From Paenibacillus etheri (GTDB lineage Bacteria > Bacillota > Bacilli > Paenibacillales > Paenibacillaceae), in NCBI RefSeq assembly GCF_001012825.1, contig NZ_LCZJ02000037.1, positions 265,637-329,636 on the forward strand: DNA of 64,000 nucleotides. The letters are read 5' to 3'. The position numbers and the translations under genes are program-made. Positions 10,046-19,216 of the stretch are shown here, piece by piece. The notes beneath the pieces were generated by a model. It did no database searches and was not told the origin of the DNA. It was given only the letters and a program-made list of their open reading frames with translations. Within the stretch, counting starts at the first letter, position 1, and every line of letters starts with the position of its first letter.

Positions 10046-10275
10046 TAGTTAACCTCTTCACCGGTTTTGGATCCCGTAATCGCTCAGCGTATTTCTCAAG
10101 TAAAAAATCATTACACGAATATCAGATATATGGAAGAGTGCGTAAAGATTATAGGTTATCCATAAAAAGAAACTTTAGATGTATTCTACTCTGTATTCAG
10201 AAGATTGTCTAAGTAAATACTGGGATTTATACCCTTTTTTATTACGCGAAAAATGTCCATATTTGACACAATCAC

Positions 10276-11934
10276 TCAACCTGGAAAACTTGAACCATGA
10301 CCTGCTGACGATACGCTTTTTGGAAAGGTAATTCGCCATATCCATAGATTCAAAACCACTAGAGCCAACAGGTAGATGTAAACTCCACCCGTAAATAAAG
10401 TGAAGACGTAATGTATACCTGCCATCCCCATCAATAAGAATAACAACCCAAAGGAGTTTGCGGTGTAATCCTTCTGTTTAGCTGCCTCATAACGTTCTGA
10501 GAAAGGTAGTACCGGAGGATAAGAACGGAAGCAAATGACCGCATAGATCAGCATTGCAAACAGTACCACTACTAGGTCAGGCACAATCCGCAGCCCAAAT
10601 AACCAAAGATATACTATCGCTTCTATAGCGAATAAAGGTAATAGCAGGCGAACTATCGCTGCCTTAAGCATTCCACGATAGATGGGTGCGGTGTTCGGCA
10701 GAGGAATCAGCTTATAAATCCAAGACCCTTTATAACTCCCAGAGTACCTTAGCATTAGCACAACCGTCTGAAGTAGCGTCGCTCCGAAATAAATCATTAG
10801 ATAGGTGCTTGAACCCTTGATAGACGATACATTACCGTCCCAAAGGATCCCAAATATAAAAATGAACGGGAAAACAATGGAATAGCCAATGGCCGGATAT
10901 ACCTTTAACTTGAAGTCACGCTCATTCTTCATCATCGACCAGCTAAAACGAAAGAACATGCCCTCTACCGGGTTCTTACAAGTTATTTTCGATAACCAGT
11001 CCACCATTCGGGCGTTACTTTTGCCAACGTTCCCTTGCTCTGAAAGCTTCTGTAAACTCTTTTCGAATAGAGGCGTCAGCTTAATATAAGCCACAATCAG
11101 CAGCAGCGGAATTACTAAAGCTAGCACTGAAAGCACCACGAAGTTTGTATCTCCCGCCCCGCCAATCAACATCTCAAATGGAGCTGCAAACCAAATCGGA
11201 GAAATCAAATACTGCCACCATGCCGGGTTAAAAGAGAGACTCATTTCAGCAATATCGAAAAGTCTAATAACGAGCTGATACCCTACTGTAATCCCTATAG
11301 TCAAAATGATCTGTACATAATTTATAATATCCTTGAGCTTCTCACCGTCAAAAAACTTCATAATCATTAAATAAAGCAGTGCCGTAATTACTAGGATAAA
11401 GCAATCCATCAAGATGATCTCCACAGCATATAGCAGAAAAAAAAGAACTCCCTGTTTGAACAGGCAAAAAATCAGCGAAGGTCCGGTTAATGTCAGCGTC
11501 ACTGAAAACAAATAAATGAGAATGTGGATGCTCTTGGCCATGTTCAAGGTACGGCGGTTCACTGGCTTTGAAGCCAGTATGTTTTTGTCCCGAAGATCAA
11601 GCATCACGGAAGAGAAATCAGAGATCAGTGTGGTCGTAATCATAAACATCACTACACCAAATACTAGGCTCATTTGTAGCATATAGTTGCCCGTTAACAT
11701 CATAAGAGGAATTAACATGACTCCAAAAAGCAAATAAATCCACTGTACGCGGAGCGGCGAGCCCTCTTTCATCTCCTCCTTTTTCTGCATTCCAGCAAGC
11801 ACTGTCGGTGTTCTTCTTCCGTCCATCGTCAGTTTGACCTGCAGAATACTCCGCATCACGTCATAATCAACTCCGATTCGGCTAAACCCACCTCGCAGCT
11901 TATCCAGAAGCTTCAGCACATAGAAATCAGTCAT
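10276..11934 (-). CDS. ABC exporter permease subunit
   Basis: A polytopic membrane protein of 552 residues with about ten or more hydrophobic segments and no periplasmic-binding partner. It matches the general form of putative ABC exporter permeases paired with a single ATPase. The open frame extends further upstream, but ATG 11934 is chosen because AGAGG lies 9 nt before it and it overlaps the stop of the ATPase gene by 8 bp, which suggests translational coupling. The substrate is unknown; drug, peptide or lipid export is possible. G+C and codon use look like the neighbours. Confidence 0.8.
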   Translation of the reverse strand: MTDFYVLKLLDKLRGGFSRIGVDYDVMRSILQVKLTMDGRRTPTVLAGMQKKEEMKEGSPLRVQWIYLLFGVMLIPLMMLTGNYMLQMSLVFGVVMFMITTTLISDFSSVMLDLRDKNILASKPVNRRTLNMAKSIHILIYLFSVTLTLTGPSLIFCLFKQGVLFFLLYAVEIILMDCFILVITALLYLMIMKFFDGEKLKDIINYVQIILTIGITVGYQLVIRLFDIAEMSLSFNPAWWQYLISPIWFAAPFEMLIGGAGDTNFVVLSVLALVIPLLLIVAYIKLTPLFEKSLQKLSEQGNVGKSNARMVDWLSKITCKNPVEGMFFRFSWSMMKNERDFKLKVYPAIGYSIVFPFIFIFGILWDGNVSSIKGSSTYLMIYFGATLLQTVVLMLRYSGSYKGSWIYKLIPLPNTAPIYRGMLKAAIVRLLLPLFAIEAIVYLWLFGLRIVPDLVVVLFAMLIYAVICFRSYPPVLPFSERYEAAKQKDYTANSFGLLFLLMGMAGIHYVFTLFTGGVYIYLLALVVLNLWIWRITFPKSVSSAGHGSSFPG

Positions 11935-12727
11935 GAGAGGGTACCTCTTGCATGACCGCAACAAATTCCCCAGCGATATCACGGTATTTATCAAATCCAG
12001 TTAATTGATTAAAAATATCCTCAAGCGACCCTTCGCGGCCCTTCTCTTGAAGCTCCGCAAAGCTCCCATCCGCCACGATATCTCCACCATCGATCAAAAC
12101 AATCCGGCTACTGATCTTCTCAACCACATCCATGATATGTGAAGAATAGAAAATGGTCTTGCCCCGTGCCGCCAAAGATGCAAAAATCTCCTTTACCACC
12201 ATTACGCTATTAGCATCCAGACCGCTCAGCGGTTCATCCAGGAATAGAATATCGGGATCATGAAGCATGCTAGAGATCAGCAGCACCTTTTGTTTCATCC
12301 CTTTAGAGAAGGTTGCGATCCTCGAATCATAGGCTTTCTCAAGACCTAGCAAGTCCATTAACTTTCCAGCTTTATAGTCCACATCACTACGCTTCATGCC
12401 ATACAACTCGCCTACAAAGGTTAGATACTCTCTTGCGGTGAGGCTATCATATAATTCAGCTACCTCCGGCACGTAACCTATTCTTTTCTTGTAAGAAACA
12501 TCTCCATCAGCAATATCCCTACCGAAAATCTCTACTTTGCCGTTATAACCTTCTACCAGACCGAGCATAATCTTAACGGTTGTACTCTTGCCTGCCCCGT
12601 TAGGGCCGATATAGCCAATAATTTGTCCTTTGTATACCTTAAGGTCAATACCCCTTAGCACCATTCGGTCAGTGTAGTTCATCCATAAACCAGAAATCGC
12701 AATGACTGGATCATCAGCAAGGCCCAT
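11927..12727 (-). CDS. ABC transporter ATP-binding protein
   Basis: A 266-residue ATPase. Walker A is GPNGAGKST, the signature is FSKGMKQKV, and Walker B with switch is ILFLDEPLSGLD, with a histidine in the YSSHIMDV loop. The sequence is of the ABC-2 exporter class. ATG 12727 follows AGAGGGGATTAGGAT. It is the first gene of a two-gene operon with the overlapping permease gene and presumably energises that exporter. Nothing nearby indicates a substrate or a regulator. Confidence 0.92.
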   Translation of the reverse strand: MGLADDPVIAISGLWMNYTDRMVLRGIDLKVYKGQIIGYIGPNGAGKSTTVKIMLGLVEGYNGKVEIFGRDIADGDVSYKKRIGYVPEVAELYDSLTAREYLTFVGELYGMKRSDVDYKAGKLMDLLGLEKAYDSRIATFSKGMKQKVLLISSMLHDPDILFLDEPLSGLDANSVMVVKEIFASLAARGKTIFYSSHIMDVVEKISSRIVLIDGGDIVADGSFAELQEKGREGSLEDIFNQLTGFDKYRDIAGEFVAVMQEVPSHD

Positions 12728-12873
12728 ATCCTAATCCCCTCTCTAGCGACTAATTGACGATGTTAAAAATTACTAATTCATAAAATTACAATTATTGTAT
12801 CATTCAACTGAATCCCACTCCATAATTTAACTCACTTATCTTATATCTATGAATTCTAATACCATCTTCATCA

Positions 12874-12900
12874 CAAAAGGGAGAACCCTTGGTTCTCCCT
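12874..12900 (-). terminator. intrinsic terminator of the HxlR gene
   Basis: Read on the minus strand, AGGGAGAACC pairs with GGTTCTCCCT and is followed by TTTTGTG. It lies just downstream of the HxlR regulator and insulates the exporter operon. Confidence 0.8.
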
Positions 12901-12927
12901 GAGCTTGTAGGGATCATCCCTCGCAAG

Positions 12928-13320
12928 TTATTCCGCTTGATCTACTTGATCATATGAAGCTCTGGCCTGTTCAACCAATTCATAATTTTTACTCGTCCAC
13001 TGATTTAACGCTCTCATAGGTTCAAGTAAAGATACCCCTAGAGGCGTTAGAGAATACTCTACGATGGGTGGAACGGATGGTGTAATCTCACGCTTTACCA
13101 ACCCATCTCGTTCCAGTTGCCGCAAAGTTTGAGTTAGCATTTTTTTAGAGACACCCTCGATTCGTCTTCTGATATCACTGTAACGAATGATTCCATCCTC
13201 CATGGCATAGATGACCAAAGCTGTCCATTTATTAGAGATAATATCAAGGACCTTACTGTACCCGCAAATCGATAACGAGATATCAGGCTCTACAGCATTC
13301 GTCGAAAATGGATGGTTCAT
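12928..13320 (-). CDS. HxlR family transcriptional regulator
   Basis: A 130-residue winged-helix regulator. The HxlR hallmark is the N-terminal cysteine followed by the core: C near residue 19 (SICGYSKVLDIISNKW), then ISNKWTALVIYAM, KMLTQTLRQLERDGLV and EYSLTPLGVSLL. In characterised relatives such as YodB and HypR this cysteine senses electrophiles or oxidants. The frame is open further upstream, but ATG 13320 is clearly preferred because AGGAGG lies 7 nt before it. It diverges from an alcohol dehydrogenase gene across a 114-bp region with inverted repeats, a common layout for a regulator and its target. Confidence 0.88.
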   Translation of the reverse strand: MNHPFSTNAVEPDISLSICGYSKVLDIISNKWTALVIYAMEDGIIRYSDIRRRIEGVSKKMLTQTLRQLERDGLVKREITPSVPPIVEYSLTPLGVSLLEPMRALNQWTSKNYELVEQARASYDQVDQAE

Positions 13321-13333
13321 ATGAAGTCCTCCT

Positions 13334-13416
13334 ATGCACTTTTGGGTTCCCTGGACACTATAAAGTGCCTCCTTACTTAAGGATAATTTATGGATTATTG
13401 TATGTCTATGCACTTC
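13334..13416. promoter_or_regulatory. putative HxlR operator region between divergent genes
   Basis: GCACTTT at 13336-13342 faces AAAGTGC at 13362-13368, and a second TATGCACTT occurs at 13408-13416, just ahead of the dehydrogenase ribosome site. A plausible + strand promoter TTACTT-17-TATTGT lies between them (13373-13401). Binding is inferred from position only. Confidence 0.4.
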
Positions 13417-13434
13417 AAAAAGGAGAGATTGCGC

Positions 13435-14448
13435 ATGAAAGTATACGAAATTCAAAGTGAATTTGGCCTAGATCAACTGAAGGTAGCCGAACGTCCAATT
13501 CCTAATCCTGGTTCTGGCGAAGTTCGTATAAAAATGCGGGCAGTTTCCCTTAACGCTAGGGATTTAGGTGTAATTGATGGCTTTTATAACCCGATTTTGA
13601 ACGCTCCATTAATTCCGGTATCAGACGGTGTTGGTGAAGTTGTCGCCTTAGGTGAGTATACGTCCAGATTCAAGATTGGTGATCGGGTAAGCGGTATTTT
13701 TACTCAAAGCTGGATTTCGGGAGAACCTACACAAGAAAATTGGATGAGCTCGCTAGGAAGTCCGCTTGATGGGCTGCTTGCAGAATATGTTGTGCTTCCC
13801 GAGGAGGGATTGGTTCGTGTGCCAGATCTATTGACAGATGAAGAAGCGGCAACACTTCCTTGTGCAGGTGTTACAGCATGGCATGCTATTGTTGAAGAAG
13901 GTACGGTGAAAGCTGGAGAGACTGTAGTGATTCAAGGAACCGGTGGAGTTTCACTATTCGCGCTTCAATTTGCCAAGCTTCACGGCGCACGGGTGATCAT
14001 CACATCAAGCAGCGATGAGAAGCTTAAGCGGGCCAAAGGATTGGGAGCGGATTTTGGTGTCAATTATTTAAACACCCCCGAATGGGATAAGGCTGTTCTT
14101 GAGCTGACAGGAGGACGCGGAGCAGACCATATTGTTGATCTCGGTGGATCTTCCACATTAAATAAGTCAATCGGGGCGCTGCGGGTGGGTGGTAGAATCA
14201 GTCTGGTAGGCGGTCTGTCGGGATTCCAAGTGGAAGGCTTTGAAATCATCCCTGCCATTCTGAGAAAAGCGCGCCTTCAAGCCATCAATGTTGGGAGCCG
14301 GGACATGTTTGAGACGATGAACCGTGCGGTCGAACAAAATGGACTTCGCCCGATCATTGACTCTGTGTATCCATTTGAACATTCTATTGAAGCATTGCAA
14401 TACTTGGCTAAGGGTTCAACCTTCGGAAAAATATGCATTACATTTTAA
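13435..14448 (+). CDS. zinc-type alcohol dehydrogenase / quinone oxidoreductase family protein
   Basis: A 337-residue MDR-superfamily reductase. The N-terminal GroES-like domain is followed by a nucleotide-binding fold with GTGGVSLFALQFAKLHGA. The lack of a full set of zinc-ligand cysteines in the lobe region suggests the zinc-free quinone/enoyl reductase branch is possible. ATG 13435 follows AAAGGAGAG by 7 nt; the earlier in-frame ATG at 13390 has no such site. It is probably NADPH-dependent and acts on quinones, aldehydes or enones. Its position opposite an HxlR regulator fits an electrophile-stress role, which is inference. Confidence 0.85.
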   Translation: MKVYEIQSEFGLDQLKVAERPIPNPGSGEVRIKMRAVSLNARDLGVIDGFYNPILNAPLIPVSDGVGEVVALGEYTSRFKIGDRVSGIFTQSWISGEPTQENWMSSLGSPLDGLLAEYVVLPEEGLVRVPDLLTDEEAATLPCAGVTAWHAIVEEGTVKAGETVVIQGTGGVSLFALQFAKLHGARVIITSSSDEKLKRAKGLGADFGVNYLNTPEWDKAVLELTGGRGADHIVDLGGSSTLNKSIGALRVGGRISLVGGLSGFQVEGFEIIPAILRKARLQAINVGSRDMFETMNRAVEQNGLRPIIDSVYPFEHSIEALQYLAKGSTFGKICITF

Positions 14449-14453
14449 CATTA

Positions 14454-14482
14454 GAACCCCCCTGTTTGAGTACAGGGGGGTT
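14454..14482. terminator. GC-rich bidirectional terminator-like hairpin
   Basis: AACCCCCCTGT pairs with ACAGGGGGGTT around a TTGAGT loop. It lies between the convergent dehydrogenase and SLH protein genes. The following T run is short, so termination may depend mainly on the very stable stem. Confidence 0.6.
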
Positions 14483-14506
14483 AGATATAATTCAGCTACT
14501 ACCTAA

Positions 14507-17500
14507 TTATCTCGACAGCAGATTATAAATGACCTGTGCCGCTTGCGCTCTTGTAGTGACGTCTTTAGGACTCAACTTGCTATTCGATCCGGTCACTACA
14601 CCTCTTTCCACCAGCGCCTGAAGAGCTTCCTGTGCATAGCCAGCAATCTCCCCTGCATCACTAAAATCAGAAAGAGCTACATTCTTCTTCTTCTCGGATG
14701 GCAATTCACCCAGCGCTACAAGCGAACGGTACAAGAGTGTAAATAGCTCCTGTCTAGTGATCTGAACCTCTGGTTGGAATTGATTATCCCCTGAACCTGT
14801 AGCTACCCCAAGACGCTTAGCAGTCGCGAGATAGTTCGTGTAATACGTATTGCCCGCATCCGTAAAATTATCAGTTGCGGTAGCATCCGGTGTGATGCCA
14901 TAAGCATTCAAGAGCAAGACTATGAATTGACCTCTTGATATTGCGGCATCTGGACTGTAATGTTCTGCATCCGTACCGGATGTAATGCTACGTGCTGCAA
15001 GATAACCTACTGCACTGCTATACCATGAGGTGTCCGAAACATCCGCAAAGATCACCTTGTTATATCCAATAATATATTGGGAGAAATGCGTGGTAACAAA
15101 ATCCACAGTTCCCTTGGCAGCGTTATAATTCCCGCGTACATTCTCCAAGCTTCCGGAGGTATTGATATGGTATACGATGACCGCATCTTTCTGTTCCCCC
15201 GCTTGCAGTCTATACGGCACACTGATATGGACACTGCCCCCACCAAAGGTGGAAATGGTACTCTGGCCAGCTTTTACCGACAAATCATAAACGGGTCTGT
15301 CGCCGAGAACAGCCTTACCTTCTGCCGTTAACGAAACCTTAGCGATGGTTATGACAATATCCGTTGCATCCGAAGCTGCATTGATACTTACCAAAGATTT
15401 GGCATCGAGCGTAATCGTACCTACATTCTCATAATAAATTGTAATCCTGGCCTTTGTACCAGAGACCAACTCGTTAATTATGCTTCTCGATAGGGTAAGT
15501 TCGGCTGTTTTGGTTTCAGAAGTAGCTGCAACTTTAATCTCCAGTACAGCTTTCTTCCCATCTGCTTCTGCCTTTTTTGCAAGATTCACAAGCTCGGTAG
15601 CAACTTCTTTTGTGATTGTTGCTGTGGTTACTCCTGTGGTTTTATCCGTTTTGGTTACTGCTGTTGATGATAAATTCACAGTGTCTCCGGTTGTTGTTGT
15701 AGCAACCAGTTGAGGGCTTGCTGTTGGTGTGGTCGTGCTCGGCGCAGGATTACTGCTGCCGCCCGGTCCACTTGTTCCTGGGTCTGAAATAGATACATAA
15801 GCAGGGACAACGATAGCGGTTACTGGACTTGCTTTATAACCTTCTTTCGCTGCATATCGCACTTGATACGTACCTGGTATTAGTCCTGTAATCTCTTTAT
15901 CTGGTGCATACACATAATTAGTCACACTGGACAGCTTATATTCTAAGGTTGTCGTGGTTCCCGTAATTTTCCCATCATTGTTCGCTGTAGAGGTAGGGGC
16001 TACACCCTGCAACCCGGATGGCGCTGCTTGCTCTGCAGTGAATGCTGGAACGATCACTTCTGCTGCTCTGCCCGCATTAAATCCCTCTTTAGCTGCGTAT
16101 CTTACTTGATACACCCCCGGTAACAGTCCAACGATCTCTTCATCTGTTGCATAGACATAATCGGTAACCGTTGATAGCCTATATTCCAAAGCTTTCGTAG
16201 TCCCTGTGATTTTACCGTCATTATTGGCTGCAGTAGTCGGCGCTACGCCCACTAGCCCTACAGGAGCTGCTTGCTCGCCATAGGCCGGAACTTCAACAGT
16301 AGCATCTTTACCTGCGCTGTATCCTTCTTTCGCCGCATATCGCACATTATAAAAGCCCGGAGTAAGACCTGTGATGGCTACGCCTGTTACCGGCTTATAA
16401 TCAGCTTCTCCAACACCCTTATACTCCTGCCCTTCAGCTGAGCCCGTAATTTGCCCATCATCGTTAGCTTCAGAAGTTGGAGCTACGCCTAATAGACCTG
16501 TTGGAGCTGCTTGTTGATGGATATAAGCAGGCACCTCCACACTTACGTCTTCGCCAGCATTATAAGGAATGATCGTTGCGCCCGCTGCGGACGTTGGCCC
16601 TTGATATCCTGATGTAGCCGCATATCTTACCTTATAGACACCAGGCTCAAGCCCTGTAATCGCTGATCCTGATACTGGCGTATATGCCTCATCCCCAGCA
16701 AGCTTATACTCCAAGGCTGAACTTGTGCCCAAGATCTGCCCATCCTTACTGTCTGCTGTAGTAGGCGCTACACCTGTAAGTCCAGCAGGTACAGCTTCCA
16801 GTTTAGCGAATAGCTTATCCAGAGCTGTTGTAGTGTTAGTGTATCTAGCTCCGACAGGGTAATTCGCCTGCACGTAATCCGGTTGGATGTTCGTCCAGCT
16901 GTACATAAGCTCAATATGCCCTAGAATAGGTGCATTATTGCCGCCTGCATCTTTGTTGTCCTTGTTGTACGTGAACAGATATGGAACCTGAAGTCTGTCT
17001 CCAATCACGGTGTCTCCAAGCTCATTCACATAACTAATCACAGATGGTTTGGCTGCTGTATTGTTCTCGGTCTTGATATTAGTCAGATAAGTACGGACCA
17101 GATCAACATACAACTTCGCATATGGGTGATTGGTTGTTCTAATCTGAAGCTCATTATTATTGTGCGGATTGGCATTTCCCTTGGTGCCGCTGTTGTTGCT
17201 TGGTTCAGCAACCGTCACCCCAGAGTCGAGCTTCGTATCGAAGAGGTAGACCTTAGCGATATTATGTTTTTTGGCATACTCGTTAATATATTTAATAACC
17301 GCTTGCGTGTTGGGGCACCATGAGCCACCTAACAAAATCGCATAGTTGCCATCACTCGCCAAAATTTGCTTCAGCTGATGATAGGTCACATGTTCATACA
17401 CGAGCGTACCGTCCGATTCGTTGAAGATCGTAGGTTTGCCCTCATTTTCGCCTTCGTAGTTCTTGTTAAATGCCGCCTTGATATAAGCAGATTCATCGAT

Positions 17501-18232
17501 CGTGCTATACCCAGAAGCGGCACTAAGTACCTCTCTTACTGATGCTTTATACGCATTAACCTTCGCAGCATCAAGTGTTCCGTTCGTCAGGAACTCATTC
17601 CACGAGTAGCTTTTATCCAGATAGGATACAACAGGAGCGATATTTCCTTGTGCATCCTTGTGATCCTTGTTGTATACCAATAGGAATGAAGATTTGATCT
17701 TATTAGCCGTTACGATTTCCCCGTTTTTATTGGTATAGCTGACATTGCGTTCTGGAACATCTTTGGAGGACAGATTTAAATTCTTCAAATATTTATTTAC
17801 CAGGTCAACGTATTTGTAAGCAAATTTATTATTGCTGTCTGCAATCTGGAGCGTATCACCGTCCAGCTTAGTATCAAAGTTATAAATCGTAGAGATGCCA
17901 TACTCCTTAGCTACCTCATTGATAAAGCCGATATCGGCCTGTGTATTCTCGCTCCAAGCACCGCCGACCAGGACAGCGTAAGTGCCTTCACTCTCAAAAA
18001 GATGAACGATATCCTCATAGGTTGCCGTTTTAAATACATGGTTAGGATCATTCAGACGGTCATATACATGATTGAAATAATCAAAGTGGCTCACACCTTT
18101 GGATGATGAAGAGGTTAGCGCTTCTGCGCTATCCGTTTCAGCATAAGCTCTGCCTGCCTGAAGAGGCAGGACAAGTAGGGAAGCTGCTAGAAGCAGCGTT
18201 ACAATTTTTTTGAATCGCAATGGTTTTATCAT
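14507..18232 (-). CDS. secreted SLH-anchored protein with two thioredoxin-like domains and four repeated domains
   Basis: A 1241-residue surface protein. A signal peptide (about 1-31, ending AGRAYA) is followed by two related thioredoxin-fold domains marked YAVLVGGAWSENTQ and YAILLGGSWCPNTQ. The first has no cysteine and the second a single one at the active site, so disulfide exchange by a CXXC pair is not expected. Next are four ~75-residue repeats (about 480-810) with a GVAPT..A..DG.ITG core and a VRYAA motif, a proline/threonine linker, a domain of unknown type, and three SLH domains (about 1055-1241) that would bind wall pyruvylated polymer. ATG 18232 follows GGCGAGG. It lies 72 bp after the Ala-rich gene in the same direction. 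I do not recognise a named family for the whole protein. Confidence 0.88.
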   Translation of the reverse strand: MIKPLRFKKIVTLLLAASLLVLPLQAGRAYAETDSAEALTSSSSKGVSHFDYFNHVYDRLNDPNHVFKTATYEDIVHLFESEGTYAVLVGGAWSENTQADIGFINEVAKEYGISTIYNFDTKLDGDTLQIADSNNKFAYKYVDLVNKYLKNLNLSSKDVPERNVSYTNKNGEIVTANKIKSSFLLVYNKDHKDAQGNIAPVVSYLDKSYSWNEFLTNGTLDAAKVNAYKASVREVLSAASGYSTIDESAYIKAAFNKNYEGENEGKPTIFNESDGTLVYEHVTYHQLKQILASDGNYAILLGGSWCPNTQAVIKYINEYAKKHNIAKVYLFDTKLDSGVTVAEPSNNSGTKGNANPHNNNELQIRTTNHPYAKLYVDLVRTYLTNIKTENNTAAKPSVISYVNELGDTVIGDRLQVPYLFTYNKDNKDAGGNNAPILGHIELMYSWTNIQPDYVQANYPVGARYTNTTTALDKLFAKLEAVPAGLTGVAPTTADSKDGQILGTSSALEYKLAGDEAYTPVSGSAITGLEPGVYKVRYAATSGYQGPTSAAGATIIPYNAGEDVSVEVPAYIHQQAAPTGLLGVAPTSEANDDGQITGSAEGQEYKGVGEADYKPVTGVAITGLTPGFYNVRYAAKEGYSAGKDATVEVPAYGEQAAPVGLVGVAPTTAANNDGKITGTTKALEYRLSTVTDYVYATDEEIVGLLPGVYQVRYAAKEGFNAGRAAEVIVPAFTAEQAAPSGLQGVAPTSTANNDGKITGTTTTLEYKLSSVTNYVYAPDKEITGLIPGTYQVRYAAKEGYKASPVTAIVVPAYVSISDPGTSGPGGSSNPAPSTTTPTASPQLVATTTTGDTVNLSSTAVTKTDKTTGVTTATITKEVATELVNLAKKAEADGKKAVLEIKVAATSETKTAELTLSRSIINELVSGTKARITIYYENVGTITLDAKSLVSINAASDATDIVITIAKVSLTAEGKAVLGDRPVYDLSVKAGQSTISTFGGGSVHISVPYRLQAGEQKDAVIVYHINTSGSLENVRGNYNAAKGTVDFVTTHFSQYIIGYNKVIFADVSDTSWYSSAVGYLAARSITSGTDAEHYSPDAAISRGQFIVLLLNAYGITPDATATDNFTDAGNTYYTNYLATAKRLGVATGSGDNQFQPEVQITRQELFTLLYRSLVALGELPSEKKKNVALSDFSDAGEIAGYAQEALQALVERGVVTGSNSKLSPKDVTTRAQAAQVIYNLLSR

Positions 18233-18304
18233 TATGTGCACCTCGCCTTAAATAGGTTTATGTGATGGGTGGCTGAAGGGAATCCTGAATGAGCCTGCCG
18301 CTCA

Positions 18305-19081
18305 TCAAGGACAAACCTCTTCCTCAGCGGCGGGTGCGGGTGCCTGAACACTTTCTGCTGGAGCAGTTGCTGGTGCGCTGATCGTGGAGGATGCAGGTGC
18401 AGAAGACGCTGTCTTCGGTTGGGCAAACTCAACTACCGGAGCGGCTGTCGCTTTAACCACCTCAGTTGTAGAGAAGGTAATGGATTTCGATTTCGAAGGT
18501 GCTTCCGTTGCCGTTACCACAGGAGCCGAAGTGGCCTTAGGCTGAGCAGATACGACAGGAGCAGATGCCGGTTGAGCTGCTTTGGCAGTTATGATTGCTT
18601 TGGGAGCCGTCGTAGGTGCAGCCGTTGAAACCGGTGTAGCTGTTTGAGTTTGCGTTTTGACAGTCGCAGCTACCGTGGTTGTAGTTGTAGCTGCCTTAGC
18701 GGTCTCCGCGGCTGGAGCTGCAGTCGCCTTAAGCTGATCTTCACCCACTGCTGGAGCGGCTGAAGCAACGTTCTTCGTCGTTGAATGAACCGTGGCATCT
18801 GGAGCAGCGGTCGCTTCTGCGGAGACATTCTTCACTGCTGGAGCTGAAGATTCCGGTTGAATCGTTTCTGTAACGGGAGCCGAAGTGGCTTCTGCCTGAA
18901 CAACGACTACGGCTGCAGAAGTAGCTACAGGTGCAGCTGCTGCAGAAACGGATACTGCTGTATTACTCCTTGCTTCAATGGATGCTGCCTCTGCTGTCTT
19001 TTTATTGGCGGATACTGCGGCATACGTCAGGGCGGAGAAGACGACAGTTGCAGCAACCAAAGATATCGTAAGTTTTTTCAT
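18305..19081 (-). CDS. secreted low-complexity Ala/Thr/Pro/Val-rich protein
   Basis: A 258-residue protein with an N-terminal signal peptide (MKKLTISLVAATVVFSALTY and on to about residue 26). The mature chain is almost wholly Ala, Thr, Pro, Ser and Val, with loose repeats of the form ATAAP/ATSAPV and few charged residues apart from a C-terminal AEEEVCP. It has no lipobox, sortase motif or SLH domain, so how it is kept at the surface is unclear; the terminal cysteine is the only one seen in the mature chain. ATG 19081 follows AAGGATGG, replacing a longer in-frame start. It is first in an apparent operon with the SLH protein and is preceded by the tandem leader. The composition suggests a wall-spanning or linker-like chain, but the function is unknown. 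Confidence 0.75.
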   Translation of the reverse strand: MKKLTISLVAATVVFSALTYAAVSANKKTAEAASIEARSNTAVSVSAAAAPVATSAAVVVVQAEATSAPVTETIQPESSAPAVKNVSAEATAAPDATVHSTTKNVASAAPAVGEDQLKATAAPAAETAKAATTTTTVAATVKTQTQTATPVSTAAPTTAPKAIITAKAAQPASAPVVSAQPKATSAPVVTATEAPSKSKSITFSTTEVVKATAAPVVEFAQPKTASSAPASSTISAPATAPAESVQAPAPAAEEEVCP

Positions 19082-19096
19082 AATGTGTACCATCCT

Positions 19097-19166
19097 TTTC
19101 AAATAAAATAAGACCCGGGCACGGCACGTATTACGTACCTGTTGAATCTCTGGCTGTCCAGTAGAT
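19097..19166 (-). promoter_or_regulatory. leader element, proximal copy (conserved motif + terminator-like hairpin)
   Basis: On the minus strand the motif CTGGACAGCCAGAGATTC leads into a palindromic GGTACGT/ACGTGCC stem. GAGATTC can also pair with GGGTCTT further down (with G-U pairs), closing a terminator-like hairpin followed by ATTTTATTT. It lies just before the ribosome site of the Ala-rich gene. A matching copy lies 125 bp upstream. Confidence 0.5.
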
Positions 19167-19216
19167 CCATGCCACTTCACTACATTTTTGTACCTTACCC
19201 CCATTACCTCTCCCTT

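Noticed and set aside
15480-15713. 77-residue frame antisense in the SLH protein gene
   Set aside because: Shadow of repetitive Thr/Val codons; no ribosome site or family motif.
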